Source: Bin87 sp965220105 (GTDB lineage Bacteria > Chloroflexota > Dehalococcoidia > Lucifugimonadales > UBA3495). From it: a DNA stretch of 64,000 nucleotides. The notes beneath the pieces are model-generated. The model was not told the origin of the DNA and made no database searches. It saw only the letters and a program-made list of their open reading frames with translations. Each line of letters starts with the position of its first letter. Positions within the stretch are counted from its first letter, which is position 1. Shown here piece by piece: positions 42,069-49,647 of this stretch. The DNA is taken from assembly GCA_965220105.1 (NCBI GenBank), contig OZ244811.1, forward strand, positions 4,030,001-4,094,000, in the 5' to 3' direction. The translations under genes were made by a program, and so were the position numbers.

Positions 42069-42647
42069 TTAGCGCAGGCCGCTGATCAAGTGCACCGTGA
42101 TGTTGCCGGCCGCTAGGTCGATGTCCTTGATTACCTGTTGGACCGCTGGCAGCAATAGTTCGCTGCCGTCGTTGCCGGCGACCACGTAAACGTCGTTGCT
42201 GCCCGTCGCGAGTACCTCGCTGATTTTTCCGAGGTGCTCTCCATCGTCTGCCGTAACGCTCAATCCCACCAACTGATAGTGATAATATTCCCCGGGCTCC
42301 AGTTCCGGGGCGGACTCTGCCACGGCGTAAATCCACTGCCCGGAGAGTTGCCTGGCGGCATGAAGAGTGGCCACGCTGTCCAGTCTCAGTATGCAATGCC
42401 CGTCGGGCAATGGGCGGTGGGAGATGATGGTGTGTTCCACGCCTTCGGCTGAAAGCGTTTGACCGGGTTGGAAACGGTGCGGGTTATCGGAATAGGACCG
42501 CACCCGGAGCTCTCCGTCCAGGCCGTGATGCTTGGTTATCCGGCCCACGACGACCTGGCCGTTCGGAGGATTCGGGTCATCATCCGTTTGCCGGTCGCCC
42601 GGTGGCGCCGGCCTGGGATTGCGCCGAAACCGTTTCCGGCTAGACAA
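42069..42647 (-). CDS. rimM: Ribosome maturation factor RimM
   Basis: 192 residues. After a basic, Pro-rich tail of about 30 residues, V-V-V-G-R-I-T-K-H-H-G-L-D-G-E-L-R-V opens the RimM domain, and the PRC barrel follows with L-V-G-L-S-V, G-K-I-S-E-V-L-A-T-G-S-N-D-V-Y-V-V and L-L-L-P-A-V. It assists 30S maturation near S19. It overlaps the khpA end by 8 bases. The usual next gene, trmD, is not present; the operon ends here. Confidence 0.93.
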   Translation of the reverse strand: MSSRKRFRRNPRPAPPGDRQTDDDPNPPNGQVVVGRITKHHGLDGELRVRSYSDNPHRFQPGQTLSAEGVEHTIISHRPLPDGHCILRLDSVATLHAARQLSGQWIYAVAESAPELEPGEYYHYQLVGLSVTADDGEHLGKISEVLATGSNDVYVVAGNDGSELLLPAVQQVIKDIDLAAGNITVHLISGLR

Positions 42648-42867
42648 TCTCCAACACTGCTCGGGTACCGTCCTTGACGGCGGCCACCCTCAGCAGCACT
42701 CGCATCGCCTGGGCTACTCGCCCCTGTCGTCCGATGACTTTGCCCTTGTCTTCCGGCGCGACTTCCAGGCGAATGACAATTTGATCGCCCTCGTCAGTTA
42801 CCGTGACCCGAACCGCATCGGGGTTGGACGTTAAAGCCTGAGCGATATACTCAATCAGCTCTCTCAT
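42640..42867 (-). CDS. khpA: KH-domain RNA-binding protein KhpA
   Basis: 75 residues from ATG 42865-42867. M-R-E-L-I-E-Y-I-A-Q-A-L at the start and G-K-V-I-G-R-Q-G-R-V-A-Q-A-M-R, the KH G-x-x-G loop (G-R-Q-G), are characteristic. KhpA binds RNA with KhpB and affects cell shape in other bacteria. Overlaps rpsP by 17 bases and rimM by 8 bases, so tightly coupled. Confidence 0.93.
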   Translation of the reverse strand: MRELIEYIAQALTSNPDAVRVTVTDEGDQIVIRLEVAPEDKGKVIGRQGRVAQAMRVLLRVAAVKDGTRAVLEIV

Positions 42868-43120
42868 CAGAGTGGACCTTGCTGAATATGTCGTTGAAGT
42901 CAAAGATACGCCGCACCGGATCCGAAGGTTGAGCCCCCTTCCGCAGCCACGCCACGGCGCGTTCCTCGTCCAGCGTTACCGCCGGCGGGTCTGCCATGGG
43001 GTCGTAGTGGCCGATGCCGTCAATGTAGGCGCCATCCCTGGGATTGCGCTTTTCGGTGACGACGATGCGGTAATATGGGCGGCCTTTCTTTCCCACTCTT
43101 CGTAGGCGAATCCGTAGCAT
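42851..43120 (-). CDS. rpsP: 30S ribosomal protein S16
   Basis: 89 residues from ATG 43118-43120, with GGAGA about 6 bases upstream. M-L-R-I-R-L-R-R-V-G-K-K-G-R-P-Y-Y-R-I-V-V and I-G-H-Y-D-P-M are the S16 hallmarks. The longer frame from 43210 is rejected. First coding gene of rpsP-khpA-rimM; upstream lies a long leader with inverted repeats and a small reading frame. Confidence 0.97.
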   Translation of the reverse strand: MLRIRLRRVGKKGRPYYRIVVTEKRNPRDGAYIDGIGHYDPMADPPAVTLDEERAVAWLRKGAQPSDPVRRIFDFNDIFSKVHSDERAD

Positions 43121-43286
43121 TTTTTCTCCAGCGACGATTTCCGAATCAAAACAGTCGTTAATGGTCAATTGATGTGATAGTCGAATACGTATGGTGTCAA
43201 ATGGGGCCAACGCGCCGTTATGAACAACCCTAGGGACAAATTCGAAGCCGTATCGACAATGTGGGTATCAGGATTGGTAAAGAATA

Positions 43287-43457
43287 TCGGGCCCAGACTG
43301 GACCTTTGGCTCACCGCCCGATAATCGCCAGAACCTCTGGGGCGACGGTAGACACTGGTCTGGGCCCGACGAACGGGCTAAACCTACTTTTGAAAAGCGA
43401 TGACGCTAAGTGGTGTTCACCCCGTCGTGTCCAGACTGGTGCCTACCATCGCCCCAG
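43287..43457 (-). promoter_or_regulatory. Leader region with competing inverted repeats upstream of rpsP
   Basis: Three segments can pair in two ways. Segment 43431-43457 is a 27-base imperfect inverse of 43337-43363 (four mismatches, two of them wobble pairs in RNA). The overlapping GTCTGGGCCCGA at 43358-43369 is a perfect inverse of TCGGGCCCAGAC at 43287-43298. The two pairings use the same middle segment, so they exclude each other. The first segment lies within the small frame at 43406-43477. This is the layout of an attenuator; the plus strand (towards fmt) can form the same stems, so direction is inferred from the ribosome site and promoter. Confidence 0.5.
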
Positions 43458-43477
43458 CATGTTAAACTGTGTTTCAT
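43406..43477 (-). CDS. Candidate 23-residue leader peptide
   Basis: ATG at 43475-43477 opens 23 codons and then TAG. AAGGAGGTGATT at 43482-43493, nine bases upstream of the ATG counted from the core, matches the 16S anti-Shine-Dalgarno tail at 11 of 12 bases, the strongest ribosome site in the window. The peptide has no domain; it contains one Trp, one Cys and three His. Its codons 7-16 contain the first arm of the 27-base inverted repeat. A chance reading frame cannot be excluded. Confidence 0.45.
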   Translation of the reverse strand: MKHSLTCWGDGRHQSGHDGVNTT

Positions 43478-43523
43478 TAGCAATCACCTCCTTTTCTTCA
43501 AGTTCCGCCAAGCGGTTGAAATC

Positions 43524-43552
43524 AATGTACCGTCGGGAGACCCACTTGTCAA
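43524..43552 (-). promoter_or_regulatory. Promoter reading towards rpsP
   Basis: On the minus strand TTGACA (43552-43547), 17 bases, then TACATT (43529-43524). Transcription would start near 43517, about 40 bases before the leader-peptide ATG. Confidence 0.55.
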
Positions 43553-44541
43553 CCCATCCCGCAGCCAATTCCCCGGGTTTGTCCAACCCTGCGTCCCGGC
43601 GGCGCGTCGTTTTCATGGGGACACCCGATTTCGTCGTCCCGGTACTCGCGCGCCTTTCGGCAAACCCCGCTCTCGACGTCGTGGCCGTCTACGCGCCCCC
43701 CGACCGTCCCCGAGGGCGTGGCCGTGCGGTTGAGGCGCCGCCGGTGAAACAACACGCCGCCGAGTTGGGCATCCCGGTTTTCCAACCACCCGCCCTCAGG
43801 AACACCGCTGTGGTGTCCCAACTGACCGGACTCGCCCCGGACGTTATCATCGTGGCCGCCTACGGTCGCCTTCTGCCGGCGTCGGTCCTGGAATTGCCCC
43901 GACACGGCTGCCTCAACCTCCATCCGTCCCTCCTGCCCAGACACCGGGGCCCGTCGCCCGTGGTGGGAGCAATCCTCGCTGGTGACCTGACCACCGGAAT
44001 TTCCCTGATGCTGCTGGACGAAGGCATGGACACCGGCCCCATCATCGCCCAGCGTGCCTGTCCTTTGTCCCCGGATGATGACGCGCAATCGCTCACCCCC
44101 GCGTTATTTCTGGAAGGGGCACAGCTGCTGGACGAATCGTTGCCCGGATGGGTCGCCGGCGCCTTGCCTGCTAAACCGCAAAATGACGCCCTGGCAACCT
44201 ACACCACCAAGGTCGAACGGGCCGACGGCGCTGTGGACTGGACGCTGCCCGCCGAGACCCTGACCCGGCGATTGCGAGCCTACACGCCCTGGCCTGGCCT
44301 CCACACCCGGTGGGGTGACCGGGAGCTCAAAATCCTCGAGGCGCAAGCGGTTGACGGCGTTGCCGTGAACCCCGGCTTGGTGGTCCCCGGGCACGGTTCC
44401 AGCGTTGCCATCGGCGCTGGCTCAGGGCTGTTGCAGGTGTCCAGACTTCAGATGGAAGGGCGACGGCCAGCCAACGCGGACGAGTTTCTGCGGGGCTACC
44501 CCGATTTTTTGGGCGCGCAGTTGGGTCCCGCCGTCGATTAG
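43525..44541 (+). CDS. fmt: Methionyl-tRNA formyltransferase
   Basis: 338 residues from this ATG; a TTG at 43579 would give a more usual length of 320, and the ribosome site does not decide. R-V-V-F-M-G-T-P-D-F begins the formyltransferase domain; C-L-N-L-H-P-S-L-L-P-R-H-R-G and M-D-T-G-P-I contain the catalytic Asn, His and Asp, and Y-T-P-W-P-G marks the C-terminal domain. It formylates initiator Met-tRNA with 10-formyl-THF. The open frame upstream to 43261 crosses the leader palindrome and is rejected. No def gene is adjacent. Confidence 0.92.
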   Translation: MYRRETHLSTHPAANSPGLSNPASRRRVVFMGTPDFVVPVLARLSANPALDVVAVYAPPDRPRGRGRAVEAPPVKQHAAELGIPVFQPPALRNTAVVSQLTGLAPDVIIVAAYGRLLPASVLELPRHGCLNLHPSLLPRHRGPSPVVGAILAGDLTTGISLMLLDEGMDTGPIIAQRACPLSPDDDAQSLTPALFLEGAQLLDESLPGWVAGALPAKPQNDALATYTTKVERADGAVDWTLPAETLTRRLRAYTPWPGLHTRWGDRELKILEAQAVDGVAVNPGLVVPGHGSSVAIGAGSGLLQVSRLQMEGRRPANADEFLRGYPDFLGAQLGPAVD

Positions 44542-44650
44542 TATTTCCTCCGCTTCATCACCCGCTTAATCGTCAGCCCGGAATCTGCATGCCCGGTGTA
44601 AAATGCGGGCCACGTCCACCACCAGGTGTCAATTCGCCACGGAGGAAACT

Positions 44651-45601
44651 ATGGCATTCGCAGGAATTCCGACCGAAGACCAGGTATTGGAATGGTATCG
44701 GAGCGACAATAACTGGGGCCGTTGGGGTCAGCAGGACCAGTTGGGCGCGCTAAACCTCATCACGCCGGCCAAGCGGACCCAAGCCGCCGCTCTGGTGCAG
44801 TCCGGCGAAACGGTCAGCTGCGCCCGCCCGATCACCACGGATATCACGCCCGACATCACCCACCAGGTGCAGCGGTTTATGGTTGACAGCGGCGAGGCTC
44901 GCGATACCGATCCGCTGGAGCGTCGCAACTCCCGCCGCGGCGCCGCCGAGTTCATCGGTATGGTGTTCCACGGGCAGACCATCACCCACATCGACGCCCT
45001 GTCCCATTACTCCTACGGTGGACTGATGTACAACGGCGTCCCCGCGGGCGTCGTAACATCCCGGGAAGGCGCCCAGAGCCACGCCATCGACCTGACCGCC
45101 CAGGGTCTGGTCACCCGAGGCGTTTTGCTGGATATTCCCAAGGTGCGCGGCGTGGACTGGCTCCCGCCCGACGCCCCGGTGATGCCCGAAGACCTGGACG
45201 CCGCCGAGCGTGACCACGGCCTCACGGTGGAATCCGGCGATATTTTGCTGGTGCGGACGGGCAACTATCGCCGCCGCATCCAGGAAGGCCCTATCCCGGG
45301 AACGGAGCCGTCGGTTGCCTGCCACGTGGCCTGTGCGCCCTGGTTCAAGGAACGCGACATCGCCATGCTGGGCACGGACACGTCCAACGACATCCGGCCC
45401 AACCAGTACGGCAATATTGTCTCGCCCCTGCACATCGCCTGCCTGGTCTACCTGGGCGTCTGGCTCATCGACAACGCCAACCTGGAAGAGGTCGCCGAAG
45501 TTGCGGATCGGCACAACCGCTACGAGTTTATGCTGTCCATCGGCGCGCTACGTTTGCGTAACGTCACGGGCAGCCCGGTGAATCCTATCGCCATTTTCTA
45601 A
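44651..45601 (+). CDS. Cyclase family (kynurenine formamidase-like) protein
   Basis: 316 residues from ATG 44651, with GGAGGAAACT directly before it; an earlier frame start is rejected. F-H-G-Q-T-I-T-H-I-D-A-L-S-H is the metal-binding signature (usual form H-x-G-T-H-x-D-x-x-x-H, here Q-T in place of G-T). G-D-I-L-L-V-R-T-G and G-T-D-T-S-N-D follow. The family includes hydrolases of amides and lactones. A strong terminator follows the stop. Transcribed alone behind fmt. Confidence 0.85.
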   Translation: MAFAGIPTEDQVLEWYRSDNNWGRWGQQDQLGALNLITPAKRTQAAALVQSGETVSCARPITTDITPDITHQVQRFMVDSGEARDTDPLERRNSRRGAAEFIGMVFHGQTITHIDALSHYSYGGLMYNGVPAGVVTSREGAQSHAIDLTAQGLVTRGVLLDIPKVRGVDWLPPDAPVMPEDLDAAERDHGLTVESGDILLVRTGNYRRRIQEGPIPGTEPSVACHVACAPWFKERDIAMLGTDTSNDIRPNQYGNIVSPLHIACLVYLGVWLIDNANLEEVAEVADRHNRYEFMLSIGALRLRNVTGSPVNPIAIF

Positions 45602-45624
45602 CCCGCTGGCCGCCGAAAACTTAA

Positions 45625-45660
45625 GGCCGGGGCGAGATTTACGTCGCCCCGGCCTACATT
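45625..45660. terminator. Bidirectional terminator between the cyclase gene and htpX
   Basis: GGCCGGGGCGA (45625-45635) pairs with TCGCCCCGGCC (45644-45654), loop GATTTACG; TACATTT follows. It lies between two convergent genes and can serve both. Confidence 0.75.
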
Positions 45661-45675
45661 TGCTTCGGTGTCGAG

Positions 45676-46533
45676 CTAGAAGTTGGGCCGGATGTACATT
45701 TCCCGCAGGCGACGTACCCGCTCTTCCGTCGGCGGATGCGTGGAAAACAGGCGGGCCATCGACCGTCCGCTCAGCGGATTGACGATGAACAGGTGCGACG
45801 CCGCCTCGTTCACCTTCATGGGCCGGACCTCGGCGCCCATCTCCAGCTTTTCCAGGGCGCGGGCCAACGCTTCCGGATTACCGCAATTGTGAGCGCCAGT
45901 CTGGTCGGCCTGAAATTCCCGGGAACGGGAAATTGCCATCCGGATTACGGTCGCCGCCAGCGGCATCACGATGGCGATAATCAGGAGACCGATGATGTTG
46001 CCGCCCCGGTCCCGATCTCCGCCGCCCATCCCGCCGAAAAAGGCCGCAAATTGCGCCATGAAAGCCAGCATGGAAATGGCGCCGGCAATGGTGGCAACCA
46101 CCGCCATGATAAGGGTGTCCCGGTTGCCCACGTGGGCCATCTCGTGTGCCAACACGGCGGCCAATTCCTCGCGGGTCAGGATCCGCCGGATCCCGTTGGT
46201 GACGGCCACGGCAGCATGACTTGGGCTGCGCCCGGTGGCGAAGGCGTTGGGCGAATCGGACTCGATCTCGTACACCTTGGGCATCGGCATGTTGGCGATC
46301 AGCGCCTGCTCTGCAACCAGGGCAAAGAGGTCTGGGTCTTCCTCCTGCGTTATCGGGTGGGCTTTGGTCATGCCCAGGGCGATCCGGTCGCTGAACCAGT
46401 AGGCGCCGAAATTCAGCGCCAGGGCGAATATGATCGCCACGACGATCCCCACCTCGCCGCCGATGTAAGCGCCAATCAGCAACAGCAAGCCGGTCAGCAC
46501 CATCAACAAAAAGAAGGTTTTCAGCGCATTCAT
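45676..46533 (-). CDS. htpX: Membrane zinc protease HtpX
   Basis: 285 residues from ATG 46531-46533 with GGGGGAG upstream; the frame remains open for another 420 codons antisense to the enolase-type gene, which is rejected. Two N-terminal membrane helices are followed by A-V-L-A-H-E-M-A-H-V-G-N-R-D-T (H-E-x-x-H zinc motif), two more hydrophobic segments, and S-R-E-F-Q-A-D (third zinc ligand Glu). L-F-S-T-H-P-P-T-E-E-R marks the C-terminus. It degrades misfolded membrane proteins. Confidence 0.95.
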   Translation of the reverse strand: MNALKTFFLLMVLTGLLLLIGAYIGGEVGIVVAIIFALALNFGAYWFSDRIALGMTKAHPITQEEDPDLFALVAEQALIANMPMPKVYEIESDSPNAFATGRSPSHAAVAVTNGIRRILTREELAAVLAHEMAHVGNRDTLIMAVVATIAGAISMLAFMAQFAAFFGGMGGGDRDRGGNIIGLLIIAIVMPLAATVIRMAISRSREFQADQTGAHNCGNPEALARALEKLEMGAEVRPMKVNEAASHLFIVNPLSGRSMARLFSTHPPTEERVRRLREMYIRPNF

Positions 46534-46728
46534 TGCTCCCCCAACGGGTGAACCAAGCACGTCCCAGGCTGGGCCTGATTGCATTGTATCATCGGCCTTC
46601 CGGCGAATTATGAAGCTATCGTTCACGCGCCCCGCTCGCCCGCGCGTACGCGCTAACGCCACAGCGTACGCCGCCTCCCCGAACGGGTATAATTCCGGCG
46701 AACATACCTGACCTGGGATGGTGCAACA

Positions 46729-47832
46729 ATGCGAATTACCGACGTGGAAGCTGACATAGTGCGTATCCCGCTGAGCACGCGATTCAGCGGCAGCGTCTAC
46801 CAGATTGAATCGCGCTGCACCATCGTAACCAGGGTACATACCGACGAAGGGCTCAGCAGCGAGGTTTATTCGGGCGACGAGCGGACCGGTTATGAACTTT
46901 TGAAAGACCTGGTGGTGGGCCCAATGAAGGATGCCGTGATGGGTGAGGATCCCACGGCCATCGAGCGGTGCTGGCAAAAGATGTTCGCCCTCACGCCGGT
47001 CATCAGCGATAAGGCCATCGCCATGCGCGCTGTCGCCGCCATCGACGTGGCGCTGTGGGATATCACCGGCAAGACGCTGGGGGTTCCCGTGCGGTCGCTC
47101 CTGGGCGGTTACGCCGAACGCGCTCCCGTCGTGCGCTTTGCGTACTACGTGCAGGGGCGCGATACCGAGTTCATGGTGGAAGACCTGCTCCACCAACGCG
47201 AACGGGGCATCGGTGGCGTCAAGTTGAAGGTTGGCGGCGTGTCGGTGGCCGACGACCTGTTGCGCGTGCGGGCGATTCGGGACTCCCTGGGCGATGACTT
47301 CATCATCGTCTGCGATGCCAACCAGGCCTGGACGCTGGACGAAGCGCTGGAGTTCGCTGCGCCGGCCCGGGAGATGGGTCTGGCCTGGCTCGAAGAACCC
47401 TGTCGATGGCAGGACGCCGACAACGACATGCGGCAGGTGCGGCTGCGTACCGGTATTCCGGTGGCCGCCGGCCAGGGTGAAAGCAGTTCCTGGGGCTGCC
47501 AGCGACTCATGGCTGCCGAGGCGGTGGACATCCTGAACGTGGACGCGGCTATCTGCGGCGGCATATCGGAGTGGCGTCGGGTGGCCGGGGCGGCCCAGAT
47601 GCGGGGCGTACGCATGGCCCACCACGAGGAACCCCAACTGGCGGTGCAACTGCTGCCGGCCCACGCCCACGGACTCTTCGTCGAGGTTTTCGAGGAAGAG
47701 CGCGACCCGGTCTACTACCAGCTCAACGATGTGCTGCCGCCCTGGGAAAACGGCGAAATCATCGCCCCCACCGAGCCGGGCATGGGGCTGCACCTGAACG
47801 CCGAAGTCCTGGAACGCTACAAGGTATACTGA
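46729..47832 (+). CDS. Enolase-superfamily (mandelate racemase/muconate lactonizing) enzyme
   Basis: 367 residues. I-T-D-V-E-A-D-I-V-R-I-P-L opens the capping domain. In the barrel, G-V-K-L-K-V-G-G gives the K-x-K, V-C-D-A-N-Q-A-W the first metal Asp, W-L-E-E-P-C the Glu, and M-A-H-H-E-E-P-Q near residue 300 the His. This fits the mandelate racemase subgroup, acting on carboxylate substrates through an enolate. The substrate is not known. Its last 80 bases are copied at 48261-48340 together with the gene behind it. Confidence 0.9.
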   Translation: MRITDVEADIVRIPLSTRFSGSVYQIESRCTIVTRVHTDEGLSSEVYSGDERTGYELLKDLVVGPMKDAVMGEDPTAIERCWQKMFALTPVISDKAIAMRAVAAIDVALWDITGKTLGVPVRSLLGGYAERAPVVRFAYYVQGRDTEFMVEDLLHQRERGIGGVKLKVGGVSVADDLLRVRAIRDSLGDDFIIVCDANQAWTLDEALEFAAPAREMGLAWLEEPCRWQDADNDMRQVRLRTGIPVAAGQGESSSWGCQRLMAAEAVDILNVDAAICGGISEWRRVAGAAQMRGVRMAHHEEPQLAVQLLPAHAHGLFVEVFEEERDPVYYQLNDVLPPWENGEIIAPTEPGMGLHLNAEVLERYKVY

Positions 47833-48340
47833 ACGCGCCTAAGGCGAGGGCACAACGAGTGCACTCAAGAGGCAAGCAGGGCATGGGCACTTTTAGGGTA
47901 AATTTGTGGGTTGGCAACCTTTTCGCGGACGCAGGCACTACCGTCGAAGCGCTGGTTGACACTGGTGCGACTTATTCCATGATTCCGGACAGCGTGCTTC
48001 GGGGGCTCGGAATCGAACCTGTTGAATCGAGGACATCTCGGATTGCAAACGGTAGCCTGGTGGAGCAACAGACTGCATGGGCCAAATTCTCCATCGACGA
48101 ACGTAACGCGGTGGCGCGGGTTACGTTTGGGCCGGATGGGCTATATCTGATGGGCGCCACCACGTTGGAAGACATGGGACTGGCGGTCGACCCCGTTGGA
48201 AGACGCCTGGTCCCCGTGGAAGGATTGCTGTTGTAACCGCCCGATTCCAATTGGTTGGCCGAAATCATCGGCCCCACCGAGCCGGGTATGGGTCTACACC
48301 TGAACGCCGAAGTCCTGGAACGCTACAAGGTATACTGAAC
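47755..48340 (+). repeat. Direct repeat: end of the enolase-type gene copied between two protease genes
   Basis: Bases 47755-47834 and 48261-48340 are 80-base direct copies with four differences. The second copy is not attached to an enzyme gene. Each copy is followed about 40-50 bases later by a retropepsin-like gene, and each of those genes ends in TTGTAACCGCCCGATTC, so the duplicated unit was about 500 bases. Confidence 0.9.
47883..48236 (+). CDS. Retropepsin-like aspartic protease, paralogue 1
   Basis: 117 residues. A-L-V-D-T-G-A-T-Y near residue 24 is the retropepsin active-site motif (D-T-G-A); F-G-P-D-G-L-Y-L-M-G-A-T-T-L-E in the second half is the usual flap/dimer region of clan AA single-domain proteases, which work as homodimers. 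The ATG is chosen because the preceding frame is antisense-like; it begins 51 bases after the enolase-type gene. Function is unknown. Confidence 0.8.
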   Translation: MGTFRVNLWVGNLFADAGTTVEALVDTGATYSMIPDSVLRGLGIEPVESRTSRIANGSLVEQQTAWAKFSIDERNAVARVTFGPDGLYLMGATTLEDMGLAVDPVGRRLVPVEGLLL

Positions 48341-48377
48341 CGGAACGGCGGAAACAGCCGGCGGAAAGGATTACAGC

Positions 48378-48731
48378 ATGGGCACCTTCAGTGTGCCTTT
48401 AGAAGTGGGCAACCTCGAATCATCGGTTACCGAGATGGTGGACGCTCTGGTTGACACCGGAGCCACCTACACCATGCTACCGTCGTCGTTGTTGAGTCGA
48501 CTTTCGCTAGAACCGGTCCAACAAATCAGGTTTCGCGTCGCCAGCGGCGAATACGTAAATTACGGTACAAGTTGGGCTACTTTCGCCGCCGAGGGTCGCA
48601 ACGGGATGGCCAGAGTGATCTTTGGTCCAGAGGGATTGTTCCTTTTGGGGGCTACGACCCTGGAGGATCTGCGTTTAGCCGTAGACCCCATCGAGGAAAG
48701 ACTGGTTCCAGTGGATGGACTGCTTTTGTAA
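48378..48731 (+). CDS. Retropepsin-like aspartic protease, paralogue 2
   Basis: 117 residues, same length as paralogue 1 and about 58% identical to it by my hand alignment. A-L-V-D-T-G-A-T-Y is unchanged, as are R-L-V-P-V and G-L-L-L at the end. AAGGA precedes the ATG by about 9 bases. The 80-base enolase-gene copy lies just upstream, so the gene belongs to a tandem duplication. The central 40 residues differ most. Confidence 0.8.
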   Translation: MGTFSVPLEVGNLESSVTEMVDALVDTGATYTMLPSSLLSRLSLEPVQQIRFRVASGEYVNYGTSWATFAAEGRNGMARVIFGPEGLFLLGATTLEDLRLAVDPIEERLVPVDGLLL

Positions 48732-48756
48732 CCGCCCGATTCGTACAGGGAGGGAT

Positions 48757-49230
48757 ATGTTGGATTTGGGCAAAATCGAAAAAGTTGAACTGCGGGAAGT
48801 TTGGCCCAACGAGGCCCAGAACTTTACGCCTTGGTTGGGCGAGAATATATCTTTGCTTGGCGAAGCGCTGGGCATGGATTTGGAACTGCGATCGCGGGAA
48901 GCACCCGCCGGTTCGTTTTCGTTGGATATTCTGGCCCATGACGTGGGAAATCAACGAACGGTGGTTATCGAAAACCAATTAGAATTGACCGACCATTCTC
49001 ATTTGGGCCAGTTGCTAACTTATGCTACTCGATACGACGCCGGAGCTGTGGTGTGGCTGAGTCGAGACTTTCGGGACGAACACCGGGCCGCTTTGGATTG
49101 GCTCAACCAGCGCACCGGCGAAGACACGGAATTTTTTGGGGTGGTCGTGGAGGCGTGGAAAATCGGCGATTCTCGGCCTGCTCCATACAAGCGGGTGTTC
49201 ACCCCGCATTTGCAGGAGCTGTTGGTGTAG
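48757..49230 (+). CDS. Small PD-(D/E)XK-like nuclease domain protein
   Basis: 157 residues from ATG 48757 with AGGGAGGG upstream. F-S-L-D-I-L-A-H-D and then V-V-I-E-N-Q-L-E-L-T-D-H-S-H-L-G-Q-L-L-T-Y-A match the N-terminal nuclease-like part that in other proteins is joined to a DUF4268 domain; that second domain is absent here. Asp in L-D-I and the E-N-Q triad position replace the usual D...E-x-K. A stand-alone protein of unknown use. It sits between the retropepsin genes. Confidence 0.7.
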   Translation: MLDLGKIEKVELREVWPNEAQNFTPWLGENISLLGEALGMDLELRSREAPAGSFSLDILAHDVGNQRTVVIENQLELTDHSHLGQLLTYATRYDAGAVVWLSRDFRDEHRAALDWLNQRTGEDTEFFGVVVEAWKIGDSRPAPYKRVFTPHLQELLV

Positions 49231-49281
49231 TGGGTGATCCTCTATCTACCGGCGATCACCATCATGCGGAGGTAATCGGGA

Positions 49282-49635
49282 ATGGGCGTTTTCAGCGTTG
49301 AGCTGACGGTGAGGAACCGCGATACTTTGGTTGGTGAGACCGTTACGGCGGTCGTTGATACCGCCGCCACGATTTCGGTCATGCCGGCCAGTCTGTTGAA
49401 CCGGCTGGGCATCGTGCCCGCCCGGACTCGCCGGTTTCGCCTCGCCAACGACGAGACGATAGAGTACCGAACCGGAATGGCGCAATTTGAAACGGCCGGC
49501 CGGGATGGGGAAGCCAGCGTAGCTTTCGGGCCGGAAGGTCGGTATCTGATGGGCGCTACTACCATAGAGGAACTGGCCTTCGTCGTTGACCCGATACGCA
49601 GTCGCCTAATCCTTGAGGATATGATGCTGCTTTAA
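49282..49635 (+). CDS. Retropepsin-like protein, paralogue 3, altered active site
   Basis: 117 residues, collinear with the other two (G-V-F-S-V-E-L at the start, F-G-P-E-G-R-Y-L-M-G-A-T-T-I-E-E-L near the end). The active-site motif reads A-V-V-D-T-A-A-T: the Gly after the catalytic Asp-Thr is Ala, so activity is doubtful. GGAGG lies about 10 bases upstream. It lacks the conserved flanks of the first two copies. It is followed closely by the selenoprotein partner gene. Confidence 0.75.
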   Translation: MGVFSVELTVRNRDTLVGETVTAVVDTAATISVMPASLLNRLGIVPARTRRFRLANDETIEYRTGMAQFETAGRDGEASVAFGPEGRYLMGATTIEELAFVVDPIRSRLILEDMMLL

Positions 49636-49647
49636 CATGTGAGCGCT

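Noticed and set aside
43481..43495. Plus-strand AATCACCTCCTTTTC as the 3' end of a 16S rRNA gene
   Set aside because: The bases upstream do not match 16S helix 45; it is better read as a ribosome site on the minus strand.
46534..47793. Upstream extension of the htpX frame
   Set aside because: Antisense to the enolase-superfamily gene; HtpX starts at the ATG just before its first membrane helix.
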